64,000 nt of DNA, taken from the NCBI RefSeq assembly GCF_016234775.1, contig NZ_JACRAH010000047.1, positions 1 through 64,000 on the forward strand, in the 5' to 3' direction. Shown in pieces: positions 45,958 through 55,600 of this stretch. Source of the DNA: Aquabacterium sp. GTDB lineage: Bacteria; Pseudomonadota; Gammaproteobacteria; Burkholderiales; Burkholderiaceae_C. A program made the translations under genes and the position numbers. Every line of letters starts with the position of its first letter. Position 1 is the stretch's first letter. The notes below the pieces were generated by a model, which made no database searches, was not told where the DNA came from, and saw only the letters and a program-made list of their open reading frames with translations.

Positions 45958-46117
45958 GACAAAAGCTCCGGGCGAACCCGACATGCTAGCTGATTAGGCC
46001 CGCCAAGGCTGCCCCGAAGCAGGTCAGTATCAGATTCGCCGCTTTTGCGATGCAAAATGGCCGTGACAAGTTAGGGATTGTTCACCGGGGGGCGTTCCTC
46101 GAAACTCAAAGGCTGCC

Positions 46118-46813
46118 ATGCAAGATCAGCGTAGTCACGACCACATCATGGGATCTGTTCCACCGCCACCCCTTGGCACCTTCAAAGTCCTGCTCGTGGA
46201 CGACCACGACCTGGTGCGGGTTGGTCTGCGGACCGTCCTCAACGAGGTCGAGGACATGAAAATCCACTGGCTGGAAGCGGACAACCTGCATGACGCCATG
46301 CGCCTGTACGGCGCCGAGCCGGATGTCTCTCTGGTCCTGCTCGACCTGAACATGGCCGATTGCAAGGGTTTGCAGGGCCTGCGTCAGTTCATCGAGGCCT
46401 ATCCGCAGGCCCGTGTGGCTGTCATGAGCGGCACGCAGGACGAATTCGTGATCGGCCAGGCCAAGGGCCTGGGTGCCGTGGGCTACCTGCCCAAAGCCTA
46501 CTCGCCGTCGCTCACGCGCTCCAGCATCGTGGGCATGTTGACGGAATATTCCTACGCTGCGGCGGTAGCGGCACCTTCCGGTGCGTCTGCAGCGCGTTTC
46601 CCACGCGCGCCCTCGGCATCCAGCTATGACCGCGTGGCCGAACTGGGCCCCCGTCACCTGGAAATCCTGGAGCTGGTGCTCTCGGGTTGCTCCAACCAGG
46701 AAATCAGCAACTCCACCAAGCTGTCGCTGGGTACGGTCAAGAACTATGTCTCGACCATCCTGCTGGCGCTGGACGTGAAGTCGCGATCGCACCTCATCAG
46801 CCTGTTCCGCTGA
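46118..46813 (+). CDS. LuxR/NarL-type response regulator
   Basis: The receiver of this 231-residue protein has LLVDDHDLVRVGL with paired Asp, the phosphorylated Asp in LVLLDLNMADCKGL, and the Lys of YLPKAY. An Ala/Ser-rich linker (about 140-165) leads to the helix-turn-helix (about 168-230), with LGPRHLEILELVLSGCSNQEISN and LSLGTVKNYVSTILLALDVKSRSHLI. A second possible start lies ten codons in. It is followed 16 bases later by the hybrid kinase, its likely partner. The cognate targets may include the promoter at 48682. Confidence 0.94.
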   Translation: MQDQRSHDHIMGSVPPPPLGTFKVLLVDDHDLVRVGLRTVLNEVEDMKIHWLEADNLHDAMRLYGAEPDVSLVLLDLNMADCKGLQGLRQFIEAYPQARVAVMSGTQDEFVIGQAKGLGAVGYLPKAYSPSLTRSSIVGMLTEYSYAAAVAAPSGASAARFPRAPSASSYDRVAELGPRHLEILELVLSGCSNQEISNSTKLSLGTVKNYVSTILLALDVKSRSHLISLFR

Positions 46814-46829
46814 AGCGCACAGGCCTGCT

Positions 46830-48617
46830 GTGAGCTACCGCATTGCCCAGGACGCGGGGCTGAGCGCGCCCGAGTTCATCTCCGAAACCTCCAGCCAGCA
46901 GCGCAATGACCTGCTGCTGGCCCAGGTGCACGCGCTCTACAGCACCAGCTGGTTCACCTCGGCGGGCGCCATCGTCACGGCGATGACCTTCTGGGTGGCT
47001 TATCTGGTCTACACCGGCGATCGCCGCGTGCTGATCTGGGCGGTCATGGTGCACGGCACGCAGGCGCTGCGCCTGCTCAATGGCTGGGCGTATCAGAAGG
47101 ACGAGCGCGCCTGGCAGCGCATGCCCGTGTGGCGTTTGCGTTTCATGGGCGGCTTGCTGGTGTCGGCGCTGGTGTGGGGCTCGGTGCCCTGGTTCGTGCT
47201 GCCCACGCAGGACCTGGCCATGGTCTGCCTGATGATGCTGGTGATGCTGGGCATGGGCTCGGCCGCCATCGGCGCCATCGTGGCCTACCGGCCCGCCATC
47301 TGGACGTGGATGATCCCCTTGCTGGCGCCCCTGCCTGCCTTGCTCTTGTGGCACCAGGGGCCGCTGCACAACGCGCTCGCCATTTTTTCGGTGGCCTACC
47401 TGGGCGTGAACCTGGTGTTCGCCTTCGGGCAGAACGAGCTGCTGCTCAAGGCGCTCAAGGCCCAGTTCGACAACGCCGAGCTGGTGTCCCAGTTGCGCCA
47501 TCAGATGACGCTGGCGGCTCAGGCGGACAAGGAAAAGAGCCGTTTCGTGGCCTCCGCCAGCCATGACCTGCGCCAGCCCATGCACGCGCTCGGCCTGTTT
47601 GCCAGCGCCTTGGAAAAGCGCCTGGCGGGCACTTCCGAGGCGCCACTGGTCGGCAACCTGAACCGCTGCATCGAGTCGCTGGACCGCTCCTTCAACGCCA
47701 TGCTGGACATCTCCAAGCTGGACGCCGGGGTGGTGGAGCCGCAATTGCAGTCCTTCCCGATCCGCGACGTGTTCCGCCGCCTGCACATGCACTTTGCCGG
47801 TCAGGCCGAAGGGGCCGGGCTGCACCTGCGCTTCAAGCCGGGCGGCAAGCACGTGACCAGCGACCCGCAACTGCTGGAGCGCATCCTCAGCAACCTGATC
47901 CAGAACGCCATCAAGTACACCCGCGATGGTGGCATCGTGGTGGTGGCGCGCACGCATGGCACCGACGTCCACATCGAGGTCTGGGACACCGGCATCGGCA
48001 TCCCCGAGGCCGAACTGCCCCGCGTGTTCGACGAGTTCTACCAGTTGCACAACCCCGAGCGCGACCGCAACCGCGGTCTGGGCATGGGCCTGGCCATCGT
48101 CAAACGCCTGGCCTTGCTGCTCAACCACCCGCTGACCGTGGCCTCGACCGTCGGCAAGGGCACCATGATCCGTCTGGCGGTGCCGCAGACCGATCTGAAC
48201 GCGCTGCACGGCATGAACCTGGAAGCCGAGACGGTGCCCTCACCCATCGGCAACGCCCGCACGCTGCTGTTCATCGACGACGAAGAAAACATCCGCGAAA
48301 GCATGGCCTTGCTGCTGCGCGAGTGGGATTACGAGGTCCTGGTGGCCGGCAACATCAACGAAGCCTGCATGCTGGCGGCCAACCACCCCGAGCCCATCCA
48401 TGCGGTTTTGTCGGATTTGAGGTTGCGCAATGGCGAGGATGGCTTGCAGGCCATCAATGCCGTGCGCCATGTCCTGGGCTACCAGATCCCTGCCGTGCTG
48501 GTCACGGGCGACACGTCGCCAGAGCAGGTGAAACGGGTGCATGACAGCGGCCACAGGGTGCTGTTCAAGCCCGTGTTGCCCAAGGAGCTGTTTTCCATGT
48601 TGCGGCAATTGTCCTGA
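46830..48617 (+). CDS. membrane hybrid histidine kinase with receiver domain
   Basis: The N-terminal ~200 residues of this 595-residue protein hold about six hydrophobic helices. The HisKA domain carries FVASASHDLRQPMHALGLF with phosphorylated His near 245, the SHDLRQP-type box. The HATPase has NAIKYTRDG, DTGIGIPEAELPRVF and RGLGMGLAIVKR. The final ~120 residues form a receiver (LFIDDEENIRE, LSDLRLRNGEDG, LFKPVLP), so it has both kinase and phosphorelay ability. It begins with GTG, 16 bases after the response regulator stop, so co-transcription and pairing are likely. The CHAT gene begins 128 bases downstream. Confidence 0.93.
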   Translation: MSYRIAQDAGLSAPEFISETSSQQRNDLLLAQVHALYSTSWFTSAGAIVTAMTFWVAYLVYTGDRRVLIWAVMVHGTQALRLLNGWAYQKDERAWQRMPVWRLRFMGGLLVSALVWGSVPWFVLPTQDLAMVCLMMLVMLGMGSAAIGAIVAYRPAIWTWMIPLLAPLPALLLWHQGPLHNALAIFSVAYLGVNLVFAFGQNELLLKALKAQFDNAELVSQLRHQMTLAAQADKEKSRFVASASHDLRQPMHALGLFASALEKRLAGTSEAPLVGNLNRCIESLDRSFNAMLDISKLDAGVVEPQLQSFPIRDVFRRLHMHFAGQAEGAGLHLRFKPGGKHVTSDPQLLERILSNLIQNAIKYTRDGGIVVVARTHGTDVHIEVWDTGIGIPEAELPRVFDEFYQLHNPERDRNRGLGMGLAIVKRLALLLNHPLTVASTVGKGTMIRLAVPQTDLNALHGMNLEAETVPSPIGNARTLLFIDDEENIRESMALLLREWDYEVLVAGNINEACMLAANHPEPIHAVLSDLRLRNGEDGLQAINAVRHVLGYQIPAVLVTGDTSPEQVKRVHDSGHRVLFKPVLPKELFSMLRQLS

Positions 48618-48648
48618 GCTGACGCCACTGGTCCGGGGGGTAACCCAC

Positions 48649-48678
48649 CCCTAGGGCTTGGGGGATCGTCACCTAGGT
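48649..48678. promoter_or_regulatory. twin CTAG-centred palindromes upstream of the CHAT operon
   Basis: CCCTAGGG (48649-48656) and ACCTAGGT (48671-48678) are perfect 8-bp palindromes whose centres lie 22 bases apart, two helical turns, ending four bases before the -35 box. This is the placement of an activator recruiting RNA polymerase. The LuxR-type regulator encoded just upstream is the natural candidate; the assignment is an inference. Confidence 0.45.
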
Positions 48679-48681
48679 CAC

Positions 48682-48710
48682 TTGCCGAGGTGTGCACTAT
48701 TTCATAGTCT
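48682..48710 (+). promoter_or_regulatory. candidate promoter of the CHAT-TPS operon
   Basis: TTGCCG (48682-48687) and TAGTCT (48705-48710) are spaced by 17 bases. The -35 matches four of six positions and the -10 is weak (three of six), consistent with an activated promoter. Transcription would start near 48717, about 30 bases before the ATG. Confidence 0.45.
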
Positions 48711-48745
48711 GCACGTTTGTGTCTGCGTAATTCGAGGGAGCCGGG

Positions 48746-50881
48746 ATGCCGCGGCGATCACAGTTTCATCACGCTGGAAGGCCTGCTGGCCTCCTGTCCA
48801 CCCTGACCCTGACCCTGGCCGTGCTCATGCTCGCCGGTGGTTCAGCCTCGGCTCAGTCCGACAAACCAGGGGATCAGGATGGCGCCGCCACTGCGCAGGC
48901 GCTCACCCGCTTGCGCGAGGCCACCCAGCCGCGCACCCTCAGCGCCGAGGGCCAGACCCTGCTGGACCGCGATGTCATCAAGCTCGATGGCTATGCGTAT
49001 TGCGGACAGGCCACCAGCCTGGCCGAGCAAGGCGAGTTCCGCCAGAGCATCCGGGCCGCCAGCAAGGCGCTGTTCCTGGGCGAGCGCGACAAGAAGCCCG
49101 ATCTGCAAGCCCTGGCGCACCGCGACCTGGCGCTGGCCTACCTGTACGCCGGCAAGATCGATGAGGCCGACCAGTACGCCCGCAGCGCGCTGCAGTTCCC
49201 AGGTGCCAGCCCGGAACAGGTGCTCGCGCCCGCCCACAAGATCCTGGGTGACGTGGCTGCCCGCCGTGGCAATCAGGCCGGTGCCATCAGCGAATACAAC
49301 GAAGCCCTGAAGACGGCCAGCGAGCGCTACCGCCCGCAGATCCTCGTCTCCCTGGCCAACGCGCTGAACGCATCGGGCCAGCCCAAGCAGGCGCTGGAAC
49401 AACTCAACGCCATTCCCGCCGAGGCCCGTGACGCTCTCGGCAGCTTCTACCTGCGCAGCCGCGCCGCCGCCTTGCTGGCCGACGACCAGCCGGAAGCGGC
49501 CCTGGCCGTGTACGACCAGATTGCCACCGGCGACCGCACGGCCGATTCAGAATACCAGCGCCTGTGGGCCCTGGTGGGCGTGGGCCGGGTGCACCTCAAG
49601 CGTGGTGACAAGCCCCAGGCGCTGGCCGCCTTCCTGAAAGCCACCACCCTGGCCAATGGCTTGCGCGCCAAGTTCCACAGCGAAGAGATCCGCACCGGCC
49701 TGTTTGGCGACATGCAGGCCGTGTACGACCAGGCTCTGGCCCTGGCGGTCGAGCAAAAGGACTTCCAGACCGCCTGGAACCTGTCCGAAGACTCGCGTTC
49801 ACGCCAGTTGCTGGATTCGGTGCGTGGTCGCACGGACGATGCCCTGGGTGGCCGTGTCAACCTGGCGCAGTTGCAAGGCATGCTGCGCCCTGGCGAGAGC
49901 GTGCTGGAGTACCACGCCGTGGGCGATCAGCTCGTGGTCTGGGTGATCCGCAAGGACAGCTTTGAAGGCCAGGCCTTGCCCTTGCCTCAAGCCGGGCTGG
50001 CCAAGGATGTGGACGACTTCCGCCGCAGCATCATCGAGCGCAAGCGCGATGTCGACACGCTGGGCCAGGGCCTGTACGCCAAGCTGATCGCCCCGGCGAA
50101 GCTGGGCGACACCAGGCGCCTGTTCATCGTGCCACACGGCCCGCTGCATTACCTGCCCTTCCAGGCCTTGCACGATGGCCAGGGCTACCTGATTGCCCGC
50201 TCGGCCATCACCGTGTGGCCTTCCGCTTCGGTGGGCGGCCGCCTCTGGGCGCGGCCTGATCGTGCCGTGAGCGCCCTGCTGGCCTTCGGCAACCCCGCCA
50301 CGCCAGAGAACGTGCCGCTGCCCGGTGCCGAACGCGAGGTCAAGGAAGTCTCCGACCTGTTCAAGCAAAAGCAGATCTTCGTGCAGCGTGATGCCACCAA
50401 GGGCACGTTCAAGCTGCGCGCCAACCAGTCCGCCGTGCTGCACGTGGCAGCACACGCGGAGGTGGACGATGTCGATCCGCTGTTCTCGCGCATCCTGCTG
50501 GCCAACGATGGCCAGGACCGTGGCTTGCTCGAAGCCCGCGAGGTCTATGGCCTGGACATGCGCAGCGTGAGCCTGGTCACCCTGTCGGCCTGCGAAAGCG
50601 GCCTGGGCAAGGTCCTCAAGGGTGACGAGATCGTGGGCTTCACCCGCTCCTTCCTGTCGGCCGGTGCCAGCAGCATGGTGGCCTCCCTGTGGCCTGTGGC
50701 GGACGAATCCACCGAAGCCCTGATGACCCGCATGTACCAGTCCATGACCGAAGGCGCCGACCTGATGGACGCCATGCGCAACGCGCAGATGGACGTGCAG
50801 AAGAAGCGCCGCTTTGCCCACCCCTTCTTCTGGGCCCCCTTCAACGTGATCGGCAATGGCCGCATGCAACTAGGAAGCTGA
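48746..50881 (+). CDS. exported TPR-CHAT domain protein
   Basis: This 711-residue protein starts with a signal peptide (LSTLTLTLAVLMLAGGSASA). About 35-380 is helical TPR-like (YCGQATSLAEQGEFRQSIRAASKALFLGE and similar). The CHAT domain (about 430-705) has the conserved His570 in VLHVAAHAEVDD and Cys616 in TLSACESGLGKVLKGDEIVGFTRSFLSAGASS, a caspase/separase-like pair. The MVASLWPVADESTEALM and FWAPFNVIG blocks complete the fold. Both catalytic residues are present. With the signal peptide it should act in the periplasm or at the surface. It directly precedes a two-partner secretion system (TpsB one base after the stop). Confidence 0.9.
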   Translation: MPRRSQFHHAGRPAGLLSTLTLTLAVLMLAGGSASAQSDKPGDQDGAATAQALTRLREATQPRTLSAEGQTLLDRDVIKLDGYAYCGQATSLAEQGEFRQSIRAASKALFLGERDKKPDLQALAHRDLALAYLYAGKIDEADQYARSALQFPGASPEQVLAPAHKILGDVAARRGNQAGAISEYNEALKTASERYRPQILVSLANALNASGQPKQALEQLNAIPAEARDALGSFYLRSRAAALLADDQPEAALAVYDQIATGDRTADSEYQRLWALVGVGRVHLKRGDKPQALAAFLKATTLANGLRAKFHSEEIRTGLFGDMQAVYDQALALAVEQKDFQTAWNLSEDSRSRQLLDSVRGRTDDALGGRVNLAQLQGMLRPGESVLEYHAVGDQLVVWVIRKDSFEGQALPLPQAGLAKDVDDFRRSIIERKRDVDTLGQGLYAKLIAPAKLGDTRRLFIVPHGPLHYLPFQALHDGQGYLIARSAITVWPSASVGGRLWARPDRAVSALLAFGNPATPENVPLPGAEREVKEVSDLFKQKQIFVQRDATKGTFKLRANQSAVLHVAAHAEVDDVDPLFSRILLANDGQDRGLLEAREVYGLDMRSVSLVTLSACESGLGKVLKGDEIVGFTRSFLSAGASSMVASLWPVADESTEALMTRMYQSMTEGADLMDAMRNAQMDVQKKRRFAHPFFWAPFNVIGNGRMQLGS

Positions 50882-50882
50882 G

Positions 50883-52601
50883 ATGTCACGCGCAGCCCAT
50901 TCCCTTCCCCTGGCGGCCATTCCGCTGACCTTGCTGTTTGCACTGGCCCCCTTGAGCCAGGCGGTGGCCCAGGTGGCCTCCGCTGCACCAACGCCCCGTG
51001 CGGGCGACATCCTGCATGAGGTGCGCACACCCTCCACGATGCCAGCCCTGCCGGAGGCCTCGCCCTTGAATGCGGCGGCACCAGTGGCCAAGGCCCCGGC
51101 CGTCAACTTCGTGCTCCAGCGCTTTGACGTGCGCGGCGCCACGGTGCTGACACCCCAGCAGATTCAGGCCCTGGCCGAGCCCTATGTCGGCCAGACCATG
51201 GGTGAGCCCGAACTCGCCGCCTTGATCGGTGCCCTGCGCAAGCGCTATGAAGACAAGGGTTATGGCCTGGCCTCCATCGGCTTCCCGTCGCAGGACGTGA
51301 GCCAGGGTGTGCTCAAGGTCGATGTGGTCGAGCCCAAGCTGGCGCGTGTCCAGATCCCGCTGGGCGCGGACGCGCCGGTCTCCGCAGACCGCATCAACGG
51401 CCTGATGGACTTCTTCGATCTGCACGCAGGCAGCCTGCTCAACACGGCCTCGCTGGAGCGCGTGATGTTCGCGCTCAATGACACACCCGGGGTGCAGGCC
51501 AAGGCCGCGCTGTCGCCCTCGGGTGATGAAGGTATCTACAACCTGTCCATTCAGGTGACGCCACGTCGCAGTTGGGATGCGTCCCTGGCGGTGGACAACC
51601 ATGGCGTGGGGTATGCGGGCCGCTGGCGTGGTACGGGCCTGCTGCGCCTGAACAATCCCTTGGGCGTGGGCGACAACCTGGACTTGCAGACCATGCTCAG
51701 CAACGGCGGTGGCGTGAAGGTGGGCCGGGTGGCCTATGAGCTGCCGGTGGGCTATACGCCGGCGCGTGTTTCGGTGGCCTATGCCAAGGTGGATTACACC
51801 CTGGGTGGACAGTACGCCGATCAGGATGCGTACGGCTCGGCGGATGTGGCTGAAGCCAACCTGAGCTACCCCTTGATGCGTTCGCGCAGCCGCACGCTGA
51901 TGGCGCGCGTCGGGTATGAATCGAAAGGCTTGACCGATTACCTGCGAGGCGATGAGATCTTCACGTCGAAGAAGCACATCAACGCCATGCTGGCTGGCCT
52001 GAACTACGAATCGCGTGACGCCTGGATGGGCGGCGGCTTCAACGGCTTGTCTGCGCAGTTCCATTGGGGGCGTCTGCGTCTGGATTCGGAGCTCGATCAG
52101 CTCATTGAAGCCATCCAGGGTGACCAAGGCAAGGCCGGCAGCTTCGGCAAGGTCGAGCTGCAATGGTCTCGTCTGCAGGCGATCTCCCGCAAGGTGTCGC
52201 TCTACGGCAGTCTCAGTCAGCAGTTGTCCAGCCGCAACCTGGACCCTGCCGAGAAGATGACCTTGGGTGGCCCGCGTGGCGTGCGCGCCTATCCGACCGC
52301 CGAAGGTGCATCGGATGAGGCCACCTTGTTCAACGGCGAACTGCGCTACTGGATCGATCGCAACTGGACCGTGTTTGCCTTGTACGACTGGGCCAAGGGT
52401 AGTCGCGTTCGCGATTTCTCTGCAGACGTGGGTGGCGCCAATGACGTGCAATTGCGCGCTGCCGGCCTGGGCGTGGCGGCGAACTTCCCCGATGTGGTGA
52501 CCGTCAAGGCCACCGTGGCCTGGCGTGGCACCCGTCTGCCCGAAACGTCACCTGGCAACGACAAGGCTCGCGTGTTCGTTCAGGCCCAGCACTCATTCTG
52601 A
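50883..52601 (+). CDS. ShlB/FhaC-type two-partner secretion transporter (TpsB)
   Basis: The 572-residue outer membrane protein has a signal peptide (LTLLFALAPLSQAVAQ), POTRA domains (about 75-225, with FVLQRFDVRGATVLTPQQIQALAEPYVG and ALIGALRKRYEDKGYGLASIGFP), and a 16-stranded barrel. The conserved VRAYP appears in KMTLGGPRGVRAYPTAE, and the protein ends with Phe (QAQHSF), as outer membrane proteins do. It should export the TpsA encoded next. The gene starts one base after the CHAT stop and is followed 16 bases later by tpsA. No Cys pair of the FhaC plug is seen. Confidence 0.94.
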   Translation: MSRAAHSLPLAAIPLTLLFALAPLSQAVAQVASAAPTPRAGDILHEVRTPSTMPALPEASPLNAAAPVAKAPAVNFVLQRFDVRGATVLTPQQIQALAEPYVGQTMGEPELAALIGALRKRYEDKGYGLASIGFPSQDVSQGVLKVDVVEPKLARVQIPLGADAPVSADRINGLMDFFDLHAGSLLNTASLERVMFALNDTPGVQAKAALSPSGDEGIYNLSIQVTPRRSWDASLAVDNHGVGYAGRWRGTGLLRLNNPLGVGDNLDLQTMLSNGGGVKVGRVAYELPVGYTPARVSVAYAKVDYTLGGQYADQDAYGSADVAEANLSYPLMRSRSRTLMARVGYESKGLTDYLRGDEIFTSKKHINAMLAGLNYESRDAWMGGGFNGLSAQFHWGRLRLDSELDQLIEAIQGDQGKAGSFGKVELQWSRLQAISRKVSLYGSLSQQLSSRNLDPAEKMTLGGPRGVRAYPTAEGASDEATLFNGELRYWIDRNWTVFALYDWAKGSRVRDFSADVGGANDVQLRAAGLGVAANFPDVVTVKATVAWRGTRLPETSPGNDKARVFVQAQHSF

Positions 52602-52617
52602 TTCAAGAGGCATCGTG

Positions 52618-55600
52618 ATGCAGACGAATTCCGTTTCCCAATCCCGCCGCCTGGCTCGCTTGAAGCCTCTGGCCGTGGCCTTGCTGTCTGCTGGCTTTGT
52701 GAGCCACGCTGTGGCAGCCGCTGGCGTGCCCAACTTGAGCTGTGTGGCCGGCACCTGCAATGCCATCACCACCGATGGCACCACCACGACCATGGGGCAG
52801 ACCTCGAAGATCGCCGTTTACGAGACCTTCGATTTCAGCCTGGCCAGGGGCAACACGCTCATCAACAGGGGCACCAAGGGTGACGTCACGCTGATTCGCG
52901 TGACGCAGAACCCCGACAGCTTTGGTTTCGGCTCGCGCAGCTTCGTGGACGGCTCCGTGTACTCCGAGCCTACCTTCGTGCTGGTCAACCCCTGGGGCAT
53001 CTCGGTCAGCGGTCAGATCGTGTCACCGTTCGGCAGCATCGTGTTGTCTGGCAAGGACCTCGATGTCAGCCTGACTGAAGATGGTTACGCCGGCCTGATG
53101 AAGGACGGCGCCCACCTCATCTTCAACACCAATACAGGTGGCGGCTACGGTGATCCGACGGTGACCATCAACTCGGGTGCCACCCTGCAGGCCTCCGCAG
53201 ACGGCGGCAGCATCTTCCTGATTGGTGACCGGGTGAGTAACGCCGGCCTGATATCGGCTGGTGCTGGTGGCCAGATCCATTTGCTGGCTGCTGGCTCGAC
53301 CGAGGTGCAAGTGGGCGACAGCGGGTTCATCTCATTGTTGGCTTCATCGAACGGTGACGGCGGGGGCGAGCGTTCCGTCGACAACGAAGGCACGATCCTG
53401 ACGGCGGGTGGCACGGTCAGCATGGTCGCCCACGGCCCAGGCTCGTCGGTCGACCATGTCGGCGTGGTCGATGTGAGCAATGCATCGGGTACGGGTGGCA
53501 CCATCACTTTGTCCGCCCAAAATGTGACGTTGAAAGCCGCAGAGGGCAGCGACACCGGGCCCCAGTTGCGGGCAGAAGGCAGTGAGGGTGGCGGGCTCAT
53601 TGACATCAACACCAAGACGCTTCTGGCGGGCGACAACTTCAGCAGCTCGATCACCATTGACGGTTCGGCGAACCTGACCGCCAATGCCACGACAAGCGGC
53701 AAGGGTGGCACCATCCAGTTGCAGGCCGTGTCAGACGTGCCTGAAACCCAGCCAGATCAGCCTGCAACACCCCCCAGCTTCGGGCAGCTGACGGTCTATG
53801 GCAACCTGAGCGCGCACGGTGGCGCCAGTGGCGGTGATGGTGGCACGGTCCAGATGGTGGGCCAGAACGTGTTGACGCGCTATGACGGCATCGGCCGTGT
53901 CCGCATCGACGTGAGCGCCGGCGGGCCAGGCGGGGCGGGTGGGGTGTGGTCTTTGTACTCCCCCCAACTCACCATTGGTCGTGACCTGGTGGGGCCCAAT
54001 ACCGACATCAGTGGCACCTATGTGCATCAGGACGAGATCAACGCGGTGCTCAATGGCGGTGCGAGCGTGAGCATGTCGACGGCGTATCAGAACCAATCAT
54101 CGGGCTTTGGTAATAACCTCGTGATCGAAGCAGACACGCAACTGGTGCGCAGTTCAGGCCTGGGCGACAACGCCTTGTTCCTTCAGTCCAGCCAGGACAT
54201 CGTCGTGGGACAAGGGACGACCATTGCTTCCACCTCTGGCAAGATGAATGTGCGCATGTTGGCCGATGCCGATGGTGACGGCGTGGGCAGCGTTCGCCTT
54301 GAAGGCTTACGCTCTCAAATCCGCAATCTCGTCATCCAGGGCTCAGGTCGGGTTCGTGCCCTGGCGGGCGAGGGTGATGCCCCGGTCACGATCAACACCA
54401 ATGGTGGCGATGTGACCATCACGGGTGCGCAAGGCTCGGCGGACACGCTTTCGTCCAGTCCGGTGACCGATTACGCCGGCGTCCAGATGACTGGTACTGT
54501 GATTAACACCCAGGGCAGCGATGGCACGCGTGGCAATGTGCTGATCAAGGGCGCTGGTGGTGGTACCGACGGCGAAGCCATGGGGAACAACGGCGTCTAC
54601 ATCGATACTTCCGACATCAAGGGTGGTTTCATCAGCATCATCGGCTATAGCGCTGGCACCAACGGTGTCAGCCTGAGCGATACGGTCATCTCGACGGCCA
54701 ACCAGATGATCACCGTCAATGGTTGGTCGACCTCTGGTGATTTCGGCACGCCAACCGGTGTTGACATCGGTTCGGGCGTGGTGATCAACATGGGCCAAGG
54801 CAGCGCCAAGATCCTGGGCCTGGCCGAGGGGGACGGCGCTACCGGGGTGCACATTGTCGATCTGCTGCTGACCACGGCACCGCCTTCTGCGGGGGGCACC
54901 CCCACCTTCACCCTGGTGGGTGAGTCGCGCGGCTCGGCCAATCCTGGCATCAAGGTAGAGCCAGACGCGCCTGGCATCCGTATGCGGTCGCAAGATGGTC
55001 CTGCTGCGGCGTCTGCTGACGTCATCATCGGCGCCAAGGCAGATCAATCCCTCGCGACCAAAGCCTTGGACCTGGGGTTGCCAAATTGGAACACCATTGG
55101 TCGTATCAATATCCGGCCAGCAAGCGTGTCCCTGATCAGCAATCAGTTTGGTGTCGACGAGGACTTTGCGACGTCCATTCGTGTGGGTGCAGATGCCGGC
55201 TCGGCTGGTGCCAACTTCGCGGTGAACCCGGCCTGGTTCGTCACACCTGGCGCCACGGCCGAGAACCCGGATGTCACCCGCGTGGTGATCGGCTCCAGTG
55301 GCCACACGGGCCAGATCTCGGTGGATGCCAATGCGCTGAGCGCTGCCGGCCCCGTCACGCTGCAGAACCAGGGCGAAGGCTCTCAGGGTATTGTCCTGGG
55401 TGCCCAGTCCATGGCCAAGCAGACGCTCAATCTGGTGACGTCTGGCCCGATCTCCCAGACCGGGCCGCTCGCTGTCAGCGTGCTCAACATCATCCCCGGT
55501 CAACAGACCATCGTGCAACTGAACAATGCGGGCAATCGCATCGGCAAACAGAACGTGGGTGGTGGTGTCGGCTCTGTCGTGTCTTCGCAGGCGCAGCCCT

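Noticed and set aside
50886..52020. Minus-strand frame opposite tpsB
   Set aside because: Antisense to a transporter with clear POTRA and barrel motifs; shadow composition.
54343..55518. Minus-strand open frame (391 codons) inside tpsA
   Set aside because: Antisense shadow of the repetitive exoprotein; no start signal or domain.
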